Counted from the first letter of the stretch, positions 15,864 to 24,329 are shown. The stretch is DNA of 36,909 bases from Promethearchaeota archaeon (GCA_019057775.1 JAHLWT010000148.1:1-36909); one strand, 5' to 3'. Program-made: numbers and translations. Notes: generated by a model from the sequence alone, not told the origin.

Positions 15864-16757
15864 ATGGTAAGAAAGATTATATTCTCCGTTAAGCTAGATC
15901 ATGAAGTTATCAAACTTGTTGTAAAAAAATTATTGAAAGTCCAGGATTTTAAAGTGATAACTCATGATCCAACAAAGGAATACTTTAACCTTTCAAACAT
16001 GCCAAATTCTTTTAAAAACGCTGATTTGATAATAGCTAAAATCCGTAATGAATGTTCTGTCGATTTATTACATTTTGCGAGCATCCATAATATCCCTGTT
16101 TTCCATGATGTACAAACAGTTTTAATGTGTAAGAATAAAATTGCCCTTGATTTTGCCTTAAGGAAAGCGTTATCTAATCATCAAGATGTCCTAAAAAGAG
16201 TATTAATACCAGAATCGTGGAATCGATCACTATCAGATCTGAGTCAATTTAAGGAATGGGCATTAGATAAATTACCTATAGTTATTAAAAGTCATTATCA
16301 ACATGATAAATATAATAGATTTAATTTTCTAGTTCAGGAAATCGATGATATTGATATATTCTGCGAAAAATATAAAAAATTCCTATACTATGATGTGTAT
16401 ATTCAAGAATTTATTGAATGCGATGGTATAGAAAGAAAAATATATGTAATAGGTGATAAAGCATATGGTATTAAAAGAGAAAATCCCATTTATATATACT
16501 TAAGAGAAAAACCGGAGAATATTGATGTACGTTTGATTAAAAGGGAAAGATTTGAAATCCCAGAAGATATCTTGAGATTATCAAGAATTCTATCTGGAGA
16601 ATTAAATCTTAAGATTTTTGGATTTGACTTAGTTAAACCAACTAATTCAGATAATTTCTATCTAATTGATTTAAATGATTTTCCAAGTTTTAGAGGAATA
16701 CCCAACATCGAGAATGACTTAAGTGATTATATTAAGAACTATATCTTAAATCTCTAA
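15864..16757 (+). CDS. ATP-grasp kinase-like protein resembling inositol-trisphosphate 5/6-kinase, paralogue 4
   Basis: 297 residues from the ATG at 15864; a TTG four codons earlier is possible. A TATA-like CTTTATAAAATA lies about 45 bases upstream. N-terminal lobe MVRKIIFSVKLDHEVIK, then IPVFHDVQTVLMCKNKIALD. LPIVIKSHY carries the nucleotide lysine (Lys142). VYIQEFIECDGIERKIYVIG is the QEF/KVYVIGD strand. The metal site is KIFGFDLVKPTN, then LIDLNDFPSFRGIPNIENDL with Asp255, Asp269 and Asn271. It shares the 'ID-N-FPSFRxIP' ending with paralogue 3, so these two are the closest pair. It converges with uppP and overlaps it by four bases. Likely a kinase acting on inositol-1-phosphate or its products; substrate unproven. 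Confidence 0.78.
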   Translation: MVRKIIFSVKLDHEVIKLVVKKLLKVQDFKVITHDPTKEYFNLSNMPNSFKNADLIIAKIRNECSVDLLHFASIHNIPVFHDVQTVLMCKNKIALDFALRKALSNHQDVLKRVLIPESWNRSLSDLSQFKEWALDKLPIVIKSHYQHDKYNRFNFLVQEIDDIDIFCEKYKKFLYYDVYIQEFIECDGIERKIYVIGDKAYGIKRENPIYIYLREKPENIDVRLIKRERFEIPEDILRLSRILSGELNLKIFGFDLVKPTNSDNFYLIDLNDFPSFRGIPNIENDLSDYIKNYILNL

Positions 16758-17599
16758 GAAATTATTATAAATGGCACAATAATTAGATAAGCAACTACTC
16801 CATATGCTATACAAAAATACCCAAAATTTACCTTCTGAGCTAAACGTAGTAAGATTTCCATAGTTATATAACCAATTGAAAAGGAAATCAAGGTGATGCT
16901 AATAATAATTATTGGATTTAGTATTCTCAGGATCGAGCCTTCACCAAAAATTATATCTACAATAATTGAGGCAATAGCAACAGGAACAGACATTAAAAAA
17001 CTTAGTCTTAATGCATGATCCTGCTCGTATTTTTCTAAAAGAATAGTTGAAACTGTTAGTCCTGAACGGGAAATACCGGGTAAAATTGAAACACCTTGAA
17101 TAAGACCTGATAAAAAGCTATCTTTTGGTATATAATTAATTTGAATGTCTTCTAAAGAATTTTTACCATATAATTTTCTTGTTTTAAGTAGGATAATACC
17201 TGTGATGATCAATAGCCCAGAAATAATTAATGTAATTATATCTCCTTGAATTGAGGTAAATGCATCCGAAATCAATATTTTGAAAATAAAGTAGAGTGGT
17301 AAAGCAGTTATTCCTGTACCTAACGTGGCATATATCAGCCAATTTCTTTTCTTTTTATCGATTTCTTCTGATAAATAGGTTTTTGGCAGAAAACTCTTGA
17401 TAATCTTTATAAAATCAGTTCTAAATTTTACCAATACGGCGAAAGTAGTTCCAAGGTGTAACCAAATGGCAAGGCTAAAAGCTTGTTCCGGAGAAATACC
17501 TAAAAAATTGGATGTTATTATAAATGTTTGCCCAGAGGATGAGATTGGAAGCCATTCGAATAACCCTTGAAGAATTGCAATTATTATATACTCAATCAT
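16754..17599 (-). CDS. uppP: Undecaprenyl-diphosphatase-like membrane protein (BacA/UppP)
   Basis: Integral membrane phosphatase that recycles polyprenyl diphosphate to the monophosphate carrier used in cell-wall or glycan assembly. In an archaeon the carrier would be a dolichyl-type lipid. 281 residues with about eight membrane segments. Both family signatures are intact: ILQGLFEWLPISSSGQ (residues 9-24, with the catalytic-site glutamate) and SILPGISRSGLTVS (around 170-183, with the catalytic arginine and serines). It begins two bases after the phosphatase gene upstream, so the two are surely co-transcribed. A role in N-glycosylation or surface polysaccharide is the simplest reading. Confidence 0.93.
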   Translation of the reverse strand: MIEYIIIAILQGLFEWLPISSSGQTFIITSNFLGISPEQAFSLAIWLHLGTTFAVLVKFRTDFIKIIKSFLPKTYLSEEIDKKKRNWLIYATLGTGITALPLYFIFKILISDAFTSIQGDIITLIISGLLIITGIILLKTRKLYGKNSLEDIQINYIPKDSFLSGLIQGVSILPGISRSGLTVSTILLEKYEQDHALRLSFLMSVPVAIASIIVDIIFGEGSILRILNPIIIISITLISFSIGYITMEILLRLAQKVNFGYFCIAYGVVAYLIIVPFIIIS

Positions 17600-17601
17600 A
17601 A

Positions 17602-18078
17602 TTATATCTCGTACTTATTTAATCCTTTCATTAAGCAATCAATAATTTCATCTCGCGCTTTCCTAAATCCTTCAAGTTCCTTCATACTTGGATCTTCTAT
17701 ATCTCCATTTTCTCCAGCAAATTCTTTTATGGTTAAAATTTGTTTACTATCGACATTAAAAAAGTCATGTATTTCTTCTTTATGCTTGTTTGTTAGAGTA
17801 AGGATAAGATTTATTTCTTCTATTAAATTAGGATGTCTTTTCAAGTCAATAGATAAAGCATTTTCTGATAAAGTAATACCAATTTCTTCCATAACTAATT
17901 TTGCATCCATCGATATTGTCATTCCATCTCTAGCATGAGAAGAAATACCACCTGATTTTACATCAACATTTAAATTAATTTTTGAGAAAAAATCCTTTAA
18001 AAACCCCTCTGCAATTCTAGATCTGGCAGTATTAACAGAACAGACAATTAAAACTGATTTATAAGGAAAAGTATTCAT
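17602..18078 (-). CDS. Low-molecular-weight phosphotyrosine phosphatase-like protein
   Basis: 158 residues. The N-terminus VLIVCSVNTARSRIAEGF holds the C-x5-R-S loop (Cys13, Arg19, Ser20) of the LMW-PTP/arsenate-reductase fold. The Asn in the loop is also conserved. The general-acid aspartate is probably in IEDPSMKELEGF (around residue 130), the family's DP motif. The second Cys pair needed by thioredoxin-linked arsenate reductases is absent, which favours phosphatase. It is directly upstream of uppP with a two-base gap. In bacteria such phosphatases often control polysaccharide export, so coupling to polyprenyl-carrier metabolism is plausible. Confidence 0.88.
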   Translation of the reverse strand: MNTFPYKSVLIVCSVNTARSRIAEGFLKDFFSKINLNVDVKSGGISSHARDGMTISMDAKLVMEEIGITLSENALSIDLKRHPNLIEEINLILTLTNKHKEEIHDFFNVDSKQILTIKEFAGENGDIEDPSMKELEGFRKARDEIIDCLMKGLNKYEI

Positions 18079-18136
18079 TACTTAAACAAAAGAAATATGT
18101 AAAAAAACTCTTATTATTTAGAAGCTTTCTTGTAAA

Positions 18137-18838
18137 CTAAATTTCTAAGCTAGTCTCAATTGACGAAATTTTAATTATTTTTATACCTTTTTGTTTCATA
18201 TTTTTTAGACTTTTTGAGATATTTCCCGTAGGTAAATCAATTCCTTTAGTAAGATCTACAATAAAATATACTTCAAAACCAAAATCAACAGCATCCATGG
18301 CAGAAAAATAGCAACAATAATCTAAAGCTAAGCCACAAATAAACACTCTTTTAATATCAAAAGATTTTAGATATCCTGCTAACCCGGTTTCAGTTTTTTT
18401 ATCATTCTCGAGAAATGCTGAATAACTATCTACATTTATGTGTGTACCTTTTCTAATAATAGTGCTTGCTAAGTCAATCTTTAAATCTTTATGAAATTGT
18501 GATCCTTTAGTCCCTTGAACGCAATGATCTGGCCAAAGAATTGGGCCTATGGCTCCATCTTCGGATTGAAATTCATCACCAGGCTTTTTTCCTAGGTAGA
18601 CACTTGCGAACGATCGATGTCCTGGTGGATGCCAATCTTGTGTTAATATAACATTCCCGCTAATATTTTTAATAATAGTTGCAACCTTGTTAATCCCTTC
18701 AATTATTAAATCTCCATCCTCAACGGGTAAAGCTCCACCAGGGATAAAATCATTTTGCATATCAACTATTATTAATGCGTCTTTATCAACTATCTTTACA
18801 TTTTTTTCTATCTCAAATTCTGCGGTAAAGGCTATCAC
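18137..18838 (-). CDS. pncA: Nicotinamidase/pyrazinamidase, isochorismatase family
   Basis: Hydrolyses nicotinamide to nicotinate for NAD salvage in the cytoplasm. 233 residues from a GTG at 18838. Catalytic triad: Asp26 in ALIIVDMQNDFIPGGAL, Lys130 in TIIRKGTH, and Cys175 in FICGLALDYCC. The metal ligands are in TQDWHPPGH (Asp68, His70, His74), and LWPDHCVQGTKGSQFH is the PncA-specific substrate loop. The slightly long N-terminus (about 15 residues before the first strand) leaves the start uncertain, since GTG may not be the true codon. It follows the DUF998 gene after six bases, so it is probably in the same transcript. Confidence 0.92.
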   Translation of the reverse strand: MIAFTAEFEIEKNVKIVDKDALIIVDMQNDFIPGGALPVEDGDLIIEGINKVATIIKNISGNVILTQDWHPPGHRSFASVYLGKKPGDEFQSEDGAIGPILWPDHCVQGTKGSQFHKDLKIDLASTIIRKGTHINVDSYSAFLENDKKTETGLAGYLKSFDIKRVFICGLALDYCCYFSAMDAVDFGFEVYFIVDLTKGIDLPTGNISKSLKNMKQKGIKIIKISSIETSLEI

Positions 18839-18844
18839 CTTTAA

Positions 18845-19666
18845 CTAATTGATATTCTCTCGAAATAAATAAATAGAATTAAATAAAAACCATAATAATA
18901 TGCTAAAAATCACAATCCATTCGAATGTAGGCATAATTAAATAGATAGATCGCCCTACAGCATATACAGATGAAGTTTCCGGAAATAAATTACAGAAGTT
19001 AACAATAAAAAATGGAATTAAATAAAAAATTAGGATCCCAGTTATTAGAAAACTAAGATTCTTAATCAAATTTGTAAATTTGGAATTTTTCAACATTAAA
19101 AAACCAAATAGAAGAGTAGCTACTACACCTCCGAGCCAACTCATAAGTGCGAATAAACCGTGTAATAAACCTATAAATTCATTTATTCCTGAAAAAATGC
19201 CTGTTAACATAGCAGTTACAGAAGTAAATAAACCACATGCAACTGCGAGTTTTCTTAGATTATCATTTATAGTTTCATCTTTTAATGCCTTACCAAATTT
19301 TATAAAAAATGGAATTGCTAGGTTGTAGGAAATTATTAATCCAATTCTCATAATCTTTCCACCAGGATGATAGCTTCCCAAAACACTTATAGATTTTTCC
19401 CACATCACATATTCTGGAGAAAATATAATTGCGACAACATTATCTAAAAATCCAATAACAAACACTCCAATACCAAATATATAAACTGGTATTCTATTGA
19501 ACATGAAACGGTACAATAGATAAAAAGTTGTTAAATGAATTATTAACACTAATATTAGACCCAAAGTTAAATTGGTTCCGGATAATAAATTAAATGGAAT
19601 CAAGTACAATATGAAAAATATTATTATGTGAAGTATTAAGCCCAGAATCGAATTGTTTTTATTCAT
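18845..19666 (-). CDS. DUF998-like polytopic membrane protein, copy 1
   Basis: 273 residues with about seven membrane spans. Family-like marks are the loop FSPEYVMWEKSISVLGSYHP after span 3 (the 'P-Y-x-x-x-x-SxLG' feature of DUF998) and the small-residue span HGLFALMSWLGGVVATLLFG. Function of the family is unknown. It lies head to tail with a second, shorter member 74 bases upstream, so this is a tandem duplication with strong divergence. Membership was judged by pattern only. Confidence 0.75.
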   Translation of the reverse strand: MNKNNSILGLILHIIIFFILYLIPFNLLSGTNLTLGLILVLIIHLTTFYLLYRFMFNRIPVYIFGIGVFVIGFLDNVVAIIFSPEYVMWEKSISVLGSYHPGGKIMRIGLIISYNLAIPFFIKFGKALKDETINDNLRKLAVACGLFTSVTAMLTGIFSGINEFIGLLHGLFALMSWLGGVVATLLFGFLMLKNSKFTNLIKNLSFLITGILIFYLIPFFIVNFCNLFPETSSVYAVGRSIYLIMPTFEWIVIFSILLWFLFNSIYLFRENIN

Positions 19667-19740
19667 AATAAAAGCGTACTTTATATCATTTATAAAAATT
19701 ACTGAAGTAAATTAAGAAGAAGTAAGTCTAGTTTAATATT

Positions 19741-20391
19741 TTAAATCTTTTTAACCAATAAATAAGTAGATGCAACGAAATACCAAAATGTCAATGCAAA
19801 AGTATTATACCATTCTAATAGGGGTAAAAATTGTACTACTCCTTGCATACCAGGGATATAGTATAGAATAAACAATAAAATCATGAGAGAAAGACTAATT
19901 GAGACACTAAAGCCAACATAAACCGGTAATTTTGAATATTTTGAATCTTTCATCATTAAAAAGCTGAATATGCCGATATAGCATATTGCAGATATCCAAC
20001 TCACGACAGCAGAAGCTCCATGTATTAAAGCAACAATCGGATTACTTCCACAGAAAATCCCTAAAAAAATAAAACTAACGCAAGAAATAAGAGCAAATGA
20101 AAGTGCCAATTTTTTCATATTATTACTAATAATTGTATCATCAAATGTTCGAACTACATATATAACAAACCCCACCGCAAATATCCCTGAAAATATCGTA
20201 CCCAGTTGGAAAAATATCCATCCTGGACCTTTACATAAAAAACTTACGGACCTTTTCAAAAAATCATATCCTGGAAACAGTATCAATGCAATTATATCCC
20301 CTAGAATACCCGCAGTAATTGATAAATTTCCCCACACGCCCCCCGAAATAGTGTTTTGAAAAGTGTTAAGTCGACTATTCAATTTTTTCAT
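19741..20391 (-). CDS. DUF998-like polytopic membrane protein, copy 2
   Basis: 216 residues from an ATG at 20391; a TTG three codons upstream (20400) is the alternative. About six membrane spans. It has LFPGYDFLKRSVSFLCKGPG in place of the copy 1 'FSPEYVMWEKSISVLG' loop, and HGASAVVSWISAICYIGIF matching copy 1's HGLFALMSWLGG span. That makes it a clear paralogue. It lacks the first span of copy 1. There is no clear ribosome site. Unknown function; possibly co-transcribed with the following minus-strand genes. Confidence 0.75.
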   Translation of the reverse strand: MKKLNSRLNTFQNTISGGVWGNLSITAGILGDIIALILFPGYDFLKRSVSFLCKGPGWIFFQLGTIFSGIFAVGFVIYVVRTFDDTIISNNMKKLALSFALISCVSFIFLGIFCGSNPIVALIHGASAVVSWISAICYIGIFSFLMMKDSKYSKLPVYVGFSVSISLSLMILLFILYYIPGMQGVVQFLPLLEWYNTFALTFWYFVASTYLLVKKI

Positions 20392-20547
20392 AAGGGCCAA
20401 TACAGAAATGAAATTATTAATTTAATTAATAGTGTATGGATTTGTTAGTAATTCTATATTAATGACGTTAATATACAACTATATTATATAAAAAGAAATT
20501 GACTTTTAAAGATTATAATTAATAATATAAAAATCTGAAGAATTAAT

Positions 20548-22326
20548 TTAACTTAGATTTGGTAAACGAATTGTAAACGTTGATCCTTTATTTCTTCCCA
20601 TAGATTTAACTAAAATGCTACCTTTATGTAGTTCTACAATTTCTTTTGAAATATACAATCCCAATCCTGAACCCGTAACATCAATGTTTAAATTTTTAAT
20701 ATCTCTATTGATCTTTCCGTATTTTTGAAATAAAAGTTCTTTTTCCTTTTTGGTTAGTCCTATACCTGTATCTTTAAAAGATATCTCTACCCATTTATCA
20801 GTAATTTTAGAATTGATAATAATTTTCCCTTCAGGAGGTGTATTCTTAATAGCATTAGTTAGAAGGTTATTGACGACTTGTTCAAATTTAATTCCGTCTA
20901 TCTCCAAATTTAGCTCTTTAGGAAGTGTATATGAAATATCAATCTTTCTTTCATATGCCAAATAATCTAAATCACTTATGCATTCTTTTATTAATTCACA
21001 TAAGTTTTCTTTATTTCTAATTAAAGTCAATTTCCCTGATTCTACTTTAGGTAAATCAAGTAAATTTTCGATTAGTTGTTTTAACTTTTGTCCTCCCCTA
21101 TGAATCATTTTAACAAATACTAAGGCATTTTCTCCTAGTTGGTCTTTAAAATCACTTAAAAGAATTTGAGATGCACCATAAATAGAACTCAATGGAGTTT
21201 TAAATTCATGAGATGCCTTGGTTATTAGTTCACTTTTAATTTGACTTAACTCCAATAATTCCTTATTTTCTGCCTTAATAAGTTTTTCAGCATTTTTTCG
21301 CTCTGTTATGTCTCTACTAAAAACCAATAACTTCTCTTCACCATCGCTGTCAATAAATAATTTTCCGTTCGTTTCTGTATCAAAATAATGTCCTAACTTA
21401 TGCTTAATCCTTGTTTCCACAGAACTTTCACCTGTTTTAAAAGTTTGTAAGAACATTTTTGTTACTTTTTTACGATCATCAGGATGTATTAATTCTAATC
21501 CTTTTGTATTTATCAATTCATCGACAGTATACCCACCTAACTTATAAAGAGGATTTTCGTTTATGTATTCTAATTCAAAATCTTTATTTATAATGGAAAT
21601 TATATCAGTAGCATTTTCTGATATCAAACGTGATTTTACTTCTGCTAGTCTTAGGTTGTCTTCAATTCTTTTCTGTGTAGTAATATCTCTTATTGCTCCA
21701 ATAAAGCTCTCTTTACCGTTGAGTTTAACATATTTCCCTCTCGCTGAAGCATATATTTCTCTTCCTTTTTTATGTAATAGCCTATAAATAAAAACTTTCA
21801 TCAATTTTTTTGTTTTTAACGCATTCTTCATTGCTTCAGCAATTATTAAGACATCCTCCTTATGAATGAATTTAAGGGCATTTTTTCCTATAAGTTCATC
21901 AGGGTGATATCCCATAATATCGAAACATTGAGGGCTCACATAAGTTACTATACCTTTTAAATCAACTTCTAGAATAATATCAGTAAGATGAGTAATTAAA
22001 TTACGATATTTATCTTCTGATTCTCTTAATTTCAGTTCTGCTTCCTTACGTTCAGTTATATCTCTTGAAATTATGATGGCTTTCTTTATTCCATCCACAT
22101 CAATGAAAACTCTTCCTTTGTTCTCTAACCAGAGATAATGACCATCCCTATGTCTCACTCTCGTTTCAATCCTTCCTTCCCCTGTTTTAAATCCATGTTT
22201 TAAGGCATTTATAGCTTCTTTAAGATCGTCTGGATGTATTGGAATTAAAGGACTCTTTCTAATAATATCATCTTTAGTATATCCTAATAAATCAAAATAA
22301 GCTTTTTCATTAATATATTCAGGCAC
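20548..22326 (-). CDS. Soluble PAS-PAS-PAS sensor histidine kinase
   Basis: 592 residues from GTG at 22326. Three PAS/PAC units: 1-96 (ending VFIDVDGIKKAIIISRDITE), 100-220 (ending ESFIGAIRDITT) and 225-343 (ending LLVFSRDITERK). Then comes a HisKA dimerisation helix with the phospho-acceptor His373 in ASHEFKTPLSSIYG, and an HATPase domain with N-box VVNNLLTNAIKN, G1 DTGIGLTKKE and G2 GSGLGLYISKEI. There is no membrane span, so it senses an internal signal. The first PAS domain clearly continues upstream of this GTG: the frame reads LRKSEEKYKLILDNANDLIT and stays open to a stop at 22459-22461, with no ATG, GTG or TTG. The true start may be a CTG near 22437 behind AAGG, or the 5' end may be damaged. 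No receiver partner is adjacent. Confidence 0.85.
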   Translation of the reverse strand: MPEYINEKAYFDLLGYTKDDIIRKSPLIPIHPDDLKEAINALKHGFKTGEGRIETRVRHRDGHYLWLENKGRVFIDVDGIKKAIIISRDITERKEAELKLRESEDKYRNLITHLTDIILEVDLKGIVTYVSPQCFDIMGYHPDELIGKNALKFIHKEDVLIIAEAMKNALKTKKLMKVFIYRLLHKKGREIYASARGKYVKLNGKESFIGAIRDITTQKRIEDNLRLAEVKSRLISENATDIISIINKDFELEYINENPLYKLGGYTVDELINTKGLELIHPDDRKKVTKMFLQTFKTGESSVETRIKHKLGHYFDTETNGKLFIDSDGEEKLLVFSRDITERKNAEKLIKAENKELLELSQIKSELITKASHEFKTPLSSIYGASQILLSDFKDQLGENALVFVKMIHRGGQKLKQLIENLLDLPKVESGKLTLIRNKENLCELIKECISDLDYLAYERKIDISYTLPKELNLEIDGIKFEQVVNNLLTNAIKNTPPEGKIIINSKITDKWVEISFKDTGIGLTKKEKELLFQKYGKINRDIKNLNIDVTGSGLGLYISKEIVELHKGSILVKSMGRNKGSTFTIRLPNLS

Positions 22327-22458
22327 AAATTTTTCATCTATGATTGTAATTAAATCATTTGCGTTATCTAAAATCAGCTTATATTTTTCTTCTGATTTCC
22401 TTAATCTTTTTTCCTTTCGGTTGGGATCAGTTGGCAGCGTAATTTTCCTTGCTTTTTT

Positions 22459-22751
22459 TTATATTTTTTTGATGTTAATTTAATTTCAGCTACAATTTTT
22501 AAAAATATCCTCCTTTAAACCTAGTTTAAAATGCGGGAATAAGTTCCCTTAAGAACTAAAAGGTAGATATTAAGAATATATGATACATAAAGATATACAG
22601 TTATATTTATATCGAAATAATCGATTGTTCTTACATACGATACGAAAAACTGTCATACAAATAATTCAAAAAATTTTAATTTTAAAATCTAATTATACTA
22701 TTATATATTCTGTTAACACTATCAGAAATTTCATGATTTTTTAACAATATA
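22459..22751. other. Intergenic stretch between kinase 5' end and tRNA
   Basis: AT-rich, with no convincing gene. Homopolymer runs (T8, T7) near 22452-22470 lie just where the kinase frame breaks. TTATATATT at about 22701-22709 is a TATA-like element roughly 45 bases before the tRNA. Confidence 0.4.
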
Positions 22752-22822
22752 GCGCTCGTAGTATAGTGGTAATATGCTGGCTTCCCAAGTCAGCGTCCCG
22801 GGTTCAATTCCCGGCGAGCGCA
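22752..22822 (+). tRNA. tRNA-Gly (anticodon CCC)
   Basis: Complete cloverleaf in 71 bases. The acceptor stem gcgctcg pairs with cgagcgc. The D-arm contains AGTGGTAAT. The anticodon stem ctggc/gtcag holds the loop ttcccaa with anticodon CCC. The T-arm cccgg/ccggg-type stem with gttcaattc follows, then discriminator A. The 3' CCA is not encoded. A TATA-like element lies about 45 bases upstream. No intron. Confidence 0.95.
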
Positions 22823-22904
22823 TTTCTAATTTTAATACAACTCGACCCTTTTATCAGGCTTTAAGTATAAAATTTATAAGCTTAGTTAAGATTATGGGGG
22901 GAAT

Positions 22905-23171
22905 TTAATTTCCTAAATTTTCTAAGAACGAATTTGAAGGTATTTCAATTCCTTCTATTTCCTTACAATGTTTTGAAATTTCACCAAATAAGAATGCTGC
23001 TTTTTCAAAAGTCCCATCGTTTTTATACTTCTTTGCTTCTTCTAATTCAAGCATCCGTGTCATTAATGGACCAAATAATTTTAAAATCTCATAAACATCA
23101 TCTAAAACCTTTTTTACGAGTTGGATTTTATTGTTTATATCCATATTAATCTTATCCTCATTTGCTAACAT
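22905..23171 (-). CDS. Small helical protein of unknown function
   Basis: 88 residues, predicted all-helical. MDINNKIQLVKKVLDDVYEI, then a hydrophobic helix LFGPLMTRMLELEEAKKY, then FEKAAFLFGEISKHCKEIEG. No cysteine motif and no membrane span. The ATG at 23171 has GGAG about ten bases upstream. It lies between the tRNA and the zinc-ribbon/roadblock-like gene, on the same strand as the latter but 416 bases away. Two 11-bp direct repeats lie 50-80 bases upstream, suggesting regulation. Function unknown. Confidence 0.6.
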   Translation of the reverse strand: MLANEDKINMDINNKIQLVKKVLDDVYEILKLFGPLMTRMLELEEAKKYKNDGTFEKAAFLFGEISKHCKEIEGIEIPSNSFLENLGN

Positions 23172-23587
23172 TTCTTTTACTCTCCATTTATTTTAAAAAT
23201 TTCTAATTTAATATTTATTTATTCTTCCATAATTTGTTTGTTCTTCCATAAATATAAATGTTTTCGGTTTATCTTTTAAAACTACGTCGTTACATACAAA
23301 AAGATCTGATTTACTTTTTTCTTATTATTTTTGTGGCAAAAATAATTATGAAAACACAATTTTGATTTCTTTTTTAGTGTTTTACAAAAACTTGTTTACA
23401 CACATTTATGAAGTTTATCATGAATTACATGAATTTCTATTTTGTGGGTAAAAAATCAAGTTAATTTTGAGTATTAAATAATAAGCTGATACCTTTTGTG
23501 CGCCTAATAATTTTAAAATGAATAGAAAATAAGAAACTACAGGAATGCAATTATTTCATTTAATAAATTATGTTTAAGTAAGAATTA
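23172..23587. other. Intergenic region with short direct repeats
   Basis: No gene seen. TTCTTCCATAA occurs at 23222-23232 and again at 23241-23251, in the same orientation, 19 bases apart. These sit upstream of the 88-residue gene, so a regulatory role is possible. The rest is AT-rich without clear structure. Confidence 0.35.
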
Positions 23588-24256
23588 CTAATTTAGCCTC
23601 TCGATCTTTTTTAATAAATCTCTTATTCTCAGGTTTCCCATACCGAATTTGGTTCTAAATGAAAACATTAATATCAAATTGAATTTCATTTCATTGATTT
23701 CCATAAAGATAGAGATAAATTTCTCATTGTTTTCTAATTCCAAGTACATTTTCTTTACGTTTACTAAATTCTTTTCACTTCTTACCTCAAATTCCCTGAT
23801 TGTATTGAAGAGTGTTGTTTGCGGAAGAGAAGAATAAAGTACTTTCCCCTGTAACGTAAGTATACCGCTCCCTAATACTTCTTTATCATCTACACAATTT
23901 CTTAATAACTGAATTACCTTTTGAAAAATTGGGGAGGAACTAAAATCTTGGTCTTGAGTGCCAGTATCTTCCTGATCATCTAAACCTGATTTTGTGCTTT
24001 CATAAAATTCCATATGATTAAATTCAAAATCAACGTTTTGGTATCCTCTAATTTTGAAGTTCTTATCAACAAACGATTGAAAACTATGTTCACAGACAGC
24101 ACGACTTGGAATTGATATCGTCGTTAACTGTTTTGCTTGGTTTATTACTTTTTTAGGAATTTTTAAAATTTTTTTTTTTTTACATTTTGGACATACAATT
24201 AGAATATCTTCTAAAAGATCTTCATCACTATGATTAATATTATTCTGTACCGTCAT
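23588..24256 (-). CDS. Zinc-ribbon protein with C-terminal roadblock/longin-like domain
   Basis: 222 residues. Residues 20-80: CPKC (Cys22, Cys25), IPKKVINQAKQLTTISIPSR, CEH (Cys55, His57) and SFVDKNFKIRGYQNVDFEF, a compact zinc-binding module that recurs in Asgard proteins (from memory). Residues 105-222 look like a roadblock/longin-type alpha-beta domain: a helix VIQLLRNC, strands GSGILTLQGKVLYSS and KFISIFMEINEMKFNLILMF, and a final helix. In Asgard archaea such domains are linked to small GTPase regulation. Coding DNA contains a run of 13 A (13 T on the plus strand at 24169-24181) within the Lys-rich turn after the first CxxC. It diverges from the chemosensory operon across a 437-base regulatory region. 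Confidence 0.65.
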   Translation of the reverse strand: MTVQNNINHSDEDLLEDILIVCPKCKKKKILKIPKKVINQAKQLTTISIPSRAVCEHSFQSFVDKNFKIRGYQNVDFEFNHMEFYESTKSGLDDQEDTGTQDQDFSSSPIFQKVIQLLRNCVDDKEVLGSGILTLQGKVLYSSLPQTTLFNTIREFEVRSEKNLVNVKKMYLELENNEKFISIFMEINEMKFNLILMFSFRTKFGMGNLRIRDLLKKIERLN

Positions 24257-24303
24257 GTTCCTATAAGATATTTGTTACTAGTTATATTTATATTGTATAT
24301 ATG

Positions 24304-24329
24304 TGTACAAAAAACCTTATTTTTGTACA
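24304..24329. promoter_or_regulatory. Inverted repeat, possible operator of the zinc-ribbon gene
   Basis: TGTACAAAAA at 24304-24313 and TTTTTGTACA at 24320-24329 form perfect 10-bp arms around a 6-base spacer. They lie 48-73 bases upstream of the minus-strand ATG at 24256, just above AT-rich TATA-like DNA (24281-24300). This is the position expected for a dimeric regulator. The regulator is unknown. Confidence 0.5.

Noticed and set aside
17602..18078. Thioredoxin-dependent arsenate reductase
   Set aside because: The extra cysteines needed for that mechanism are not present; a phosphatase fits better.
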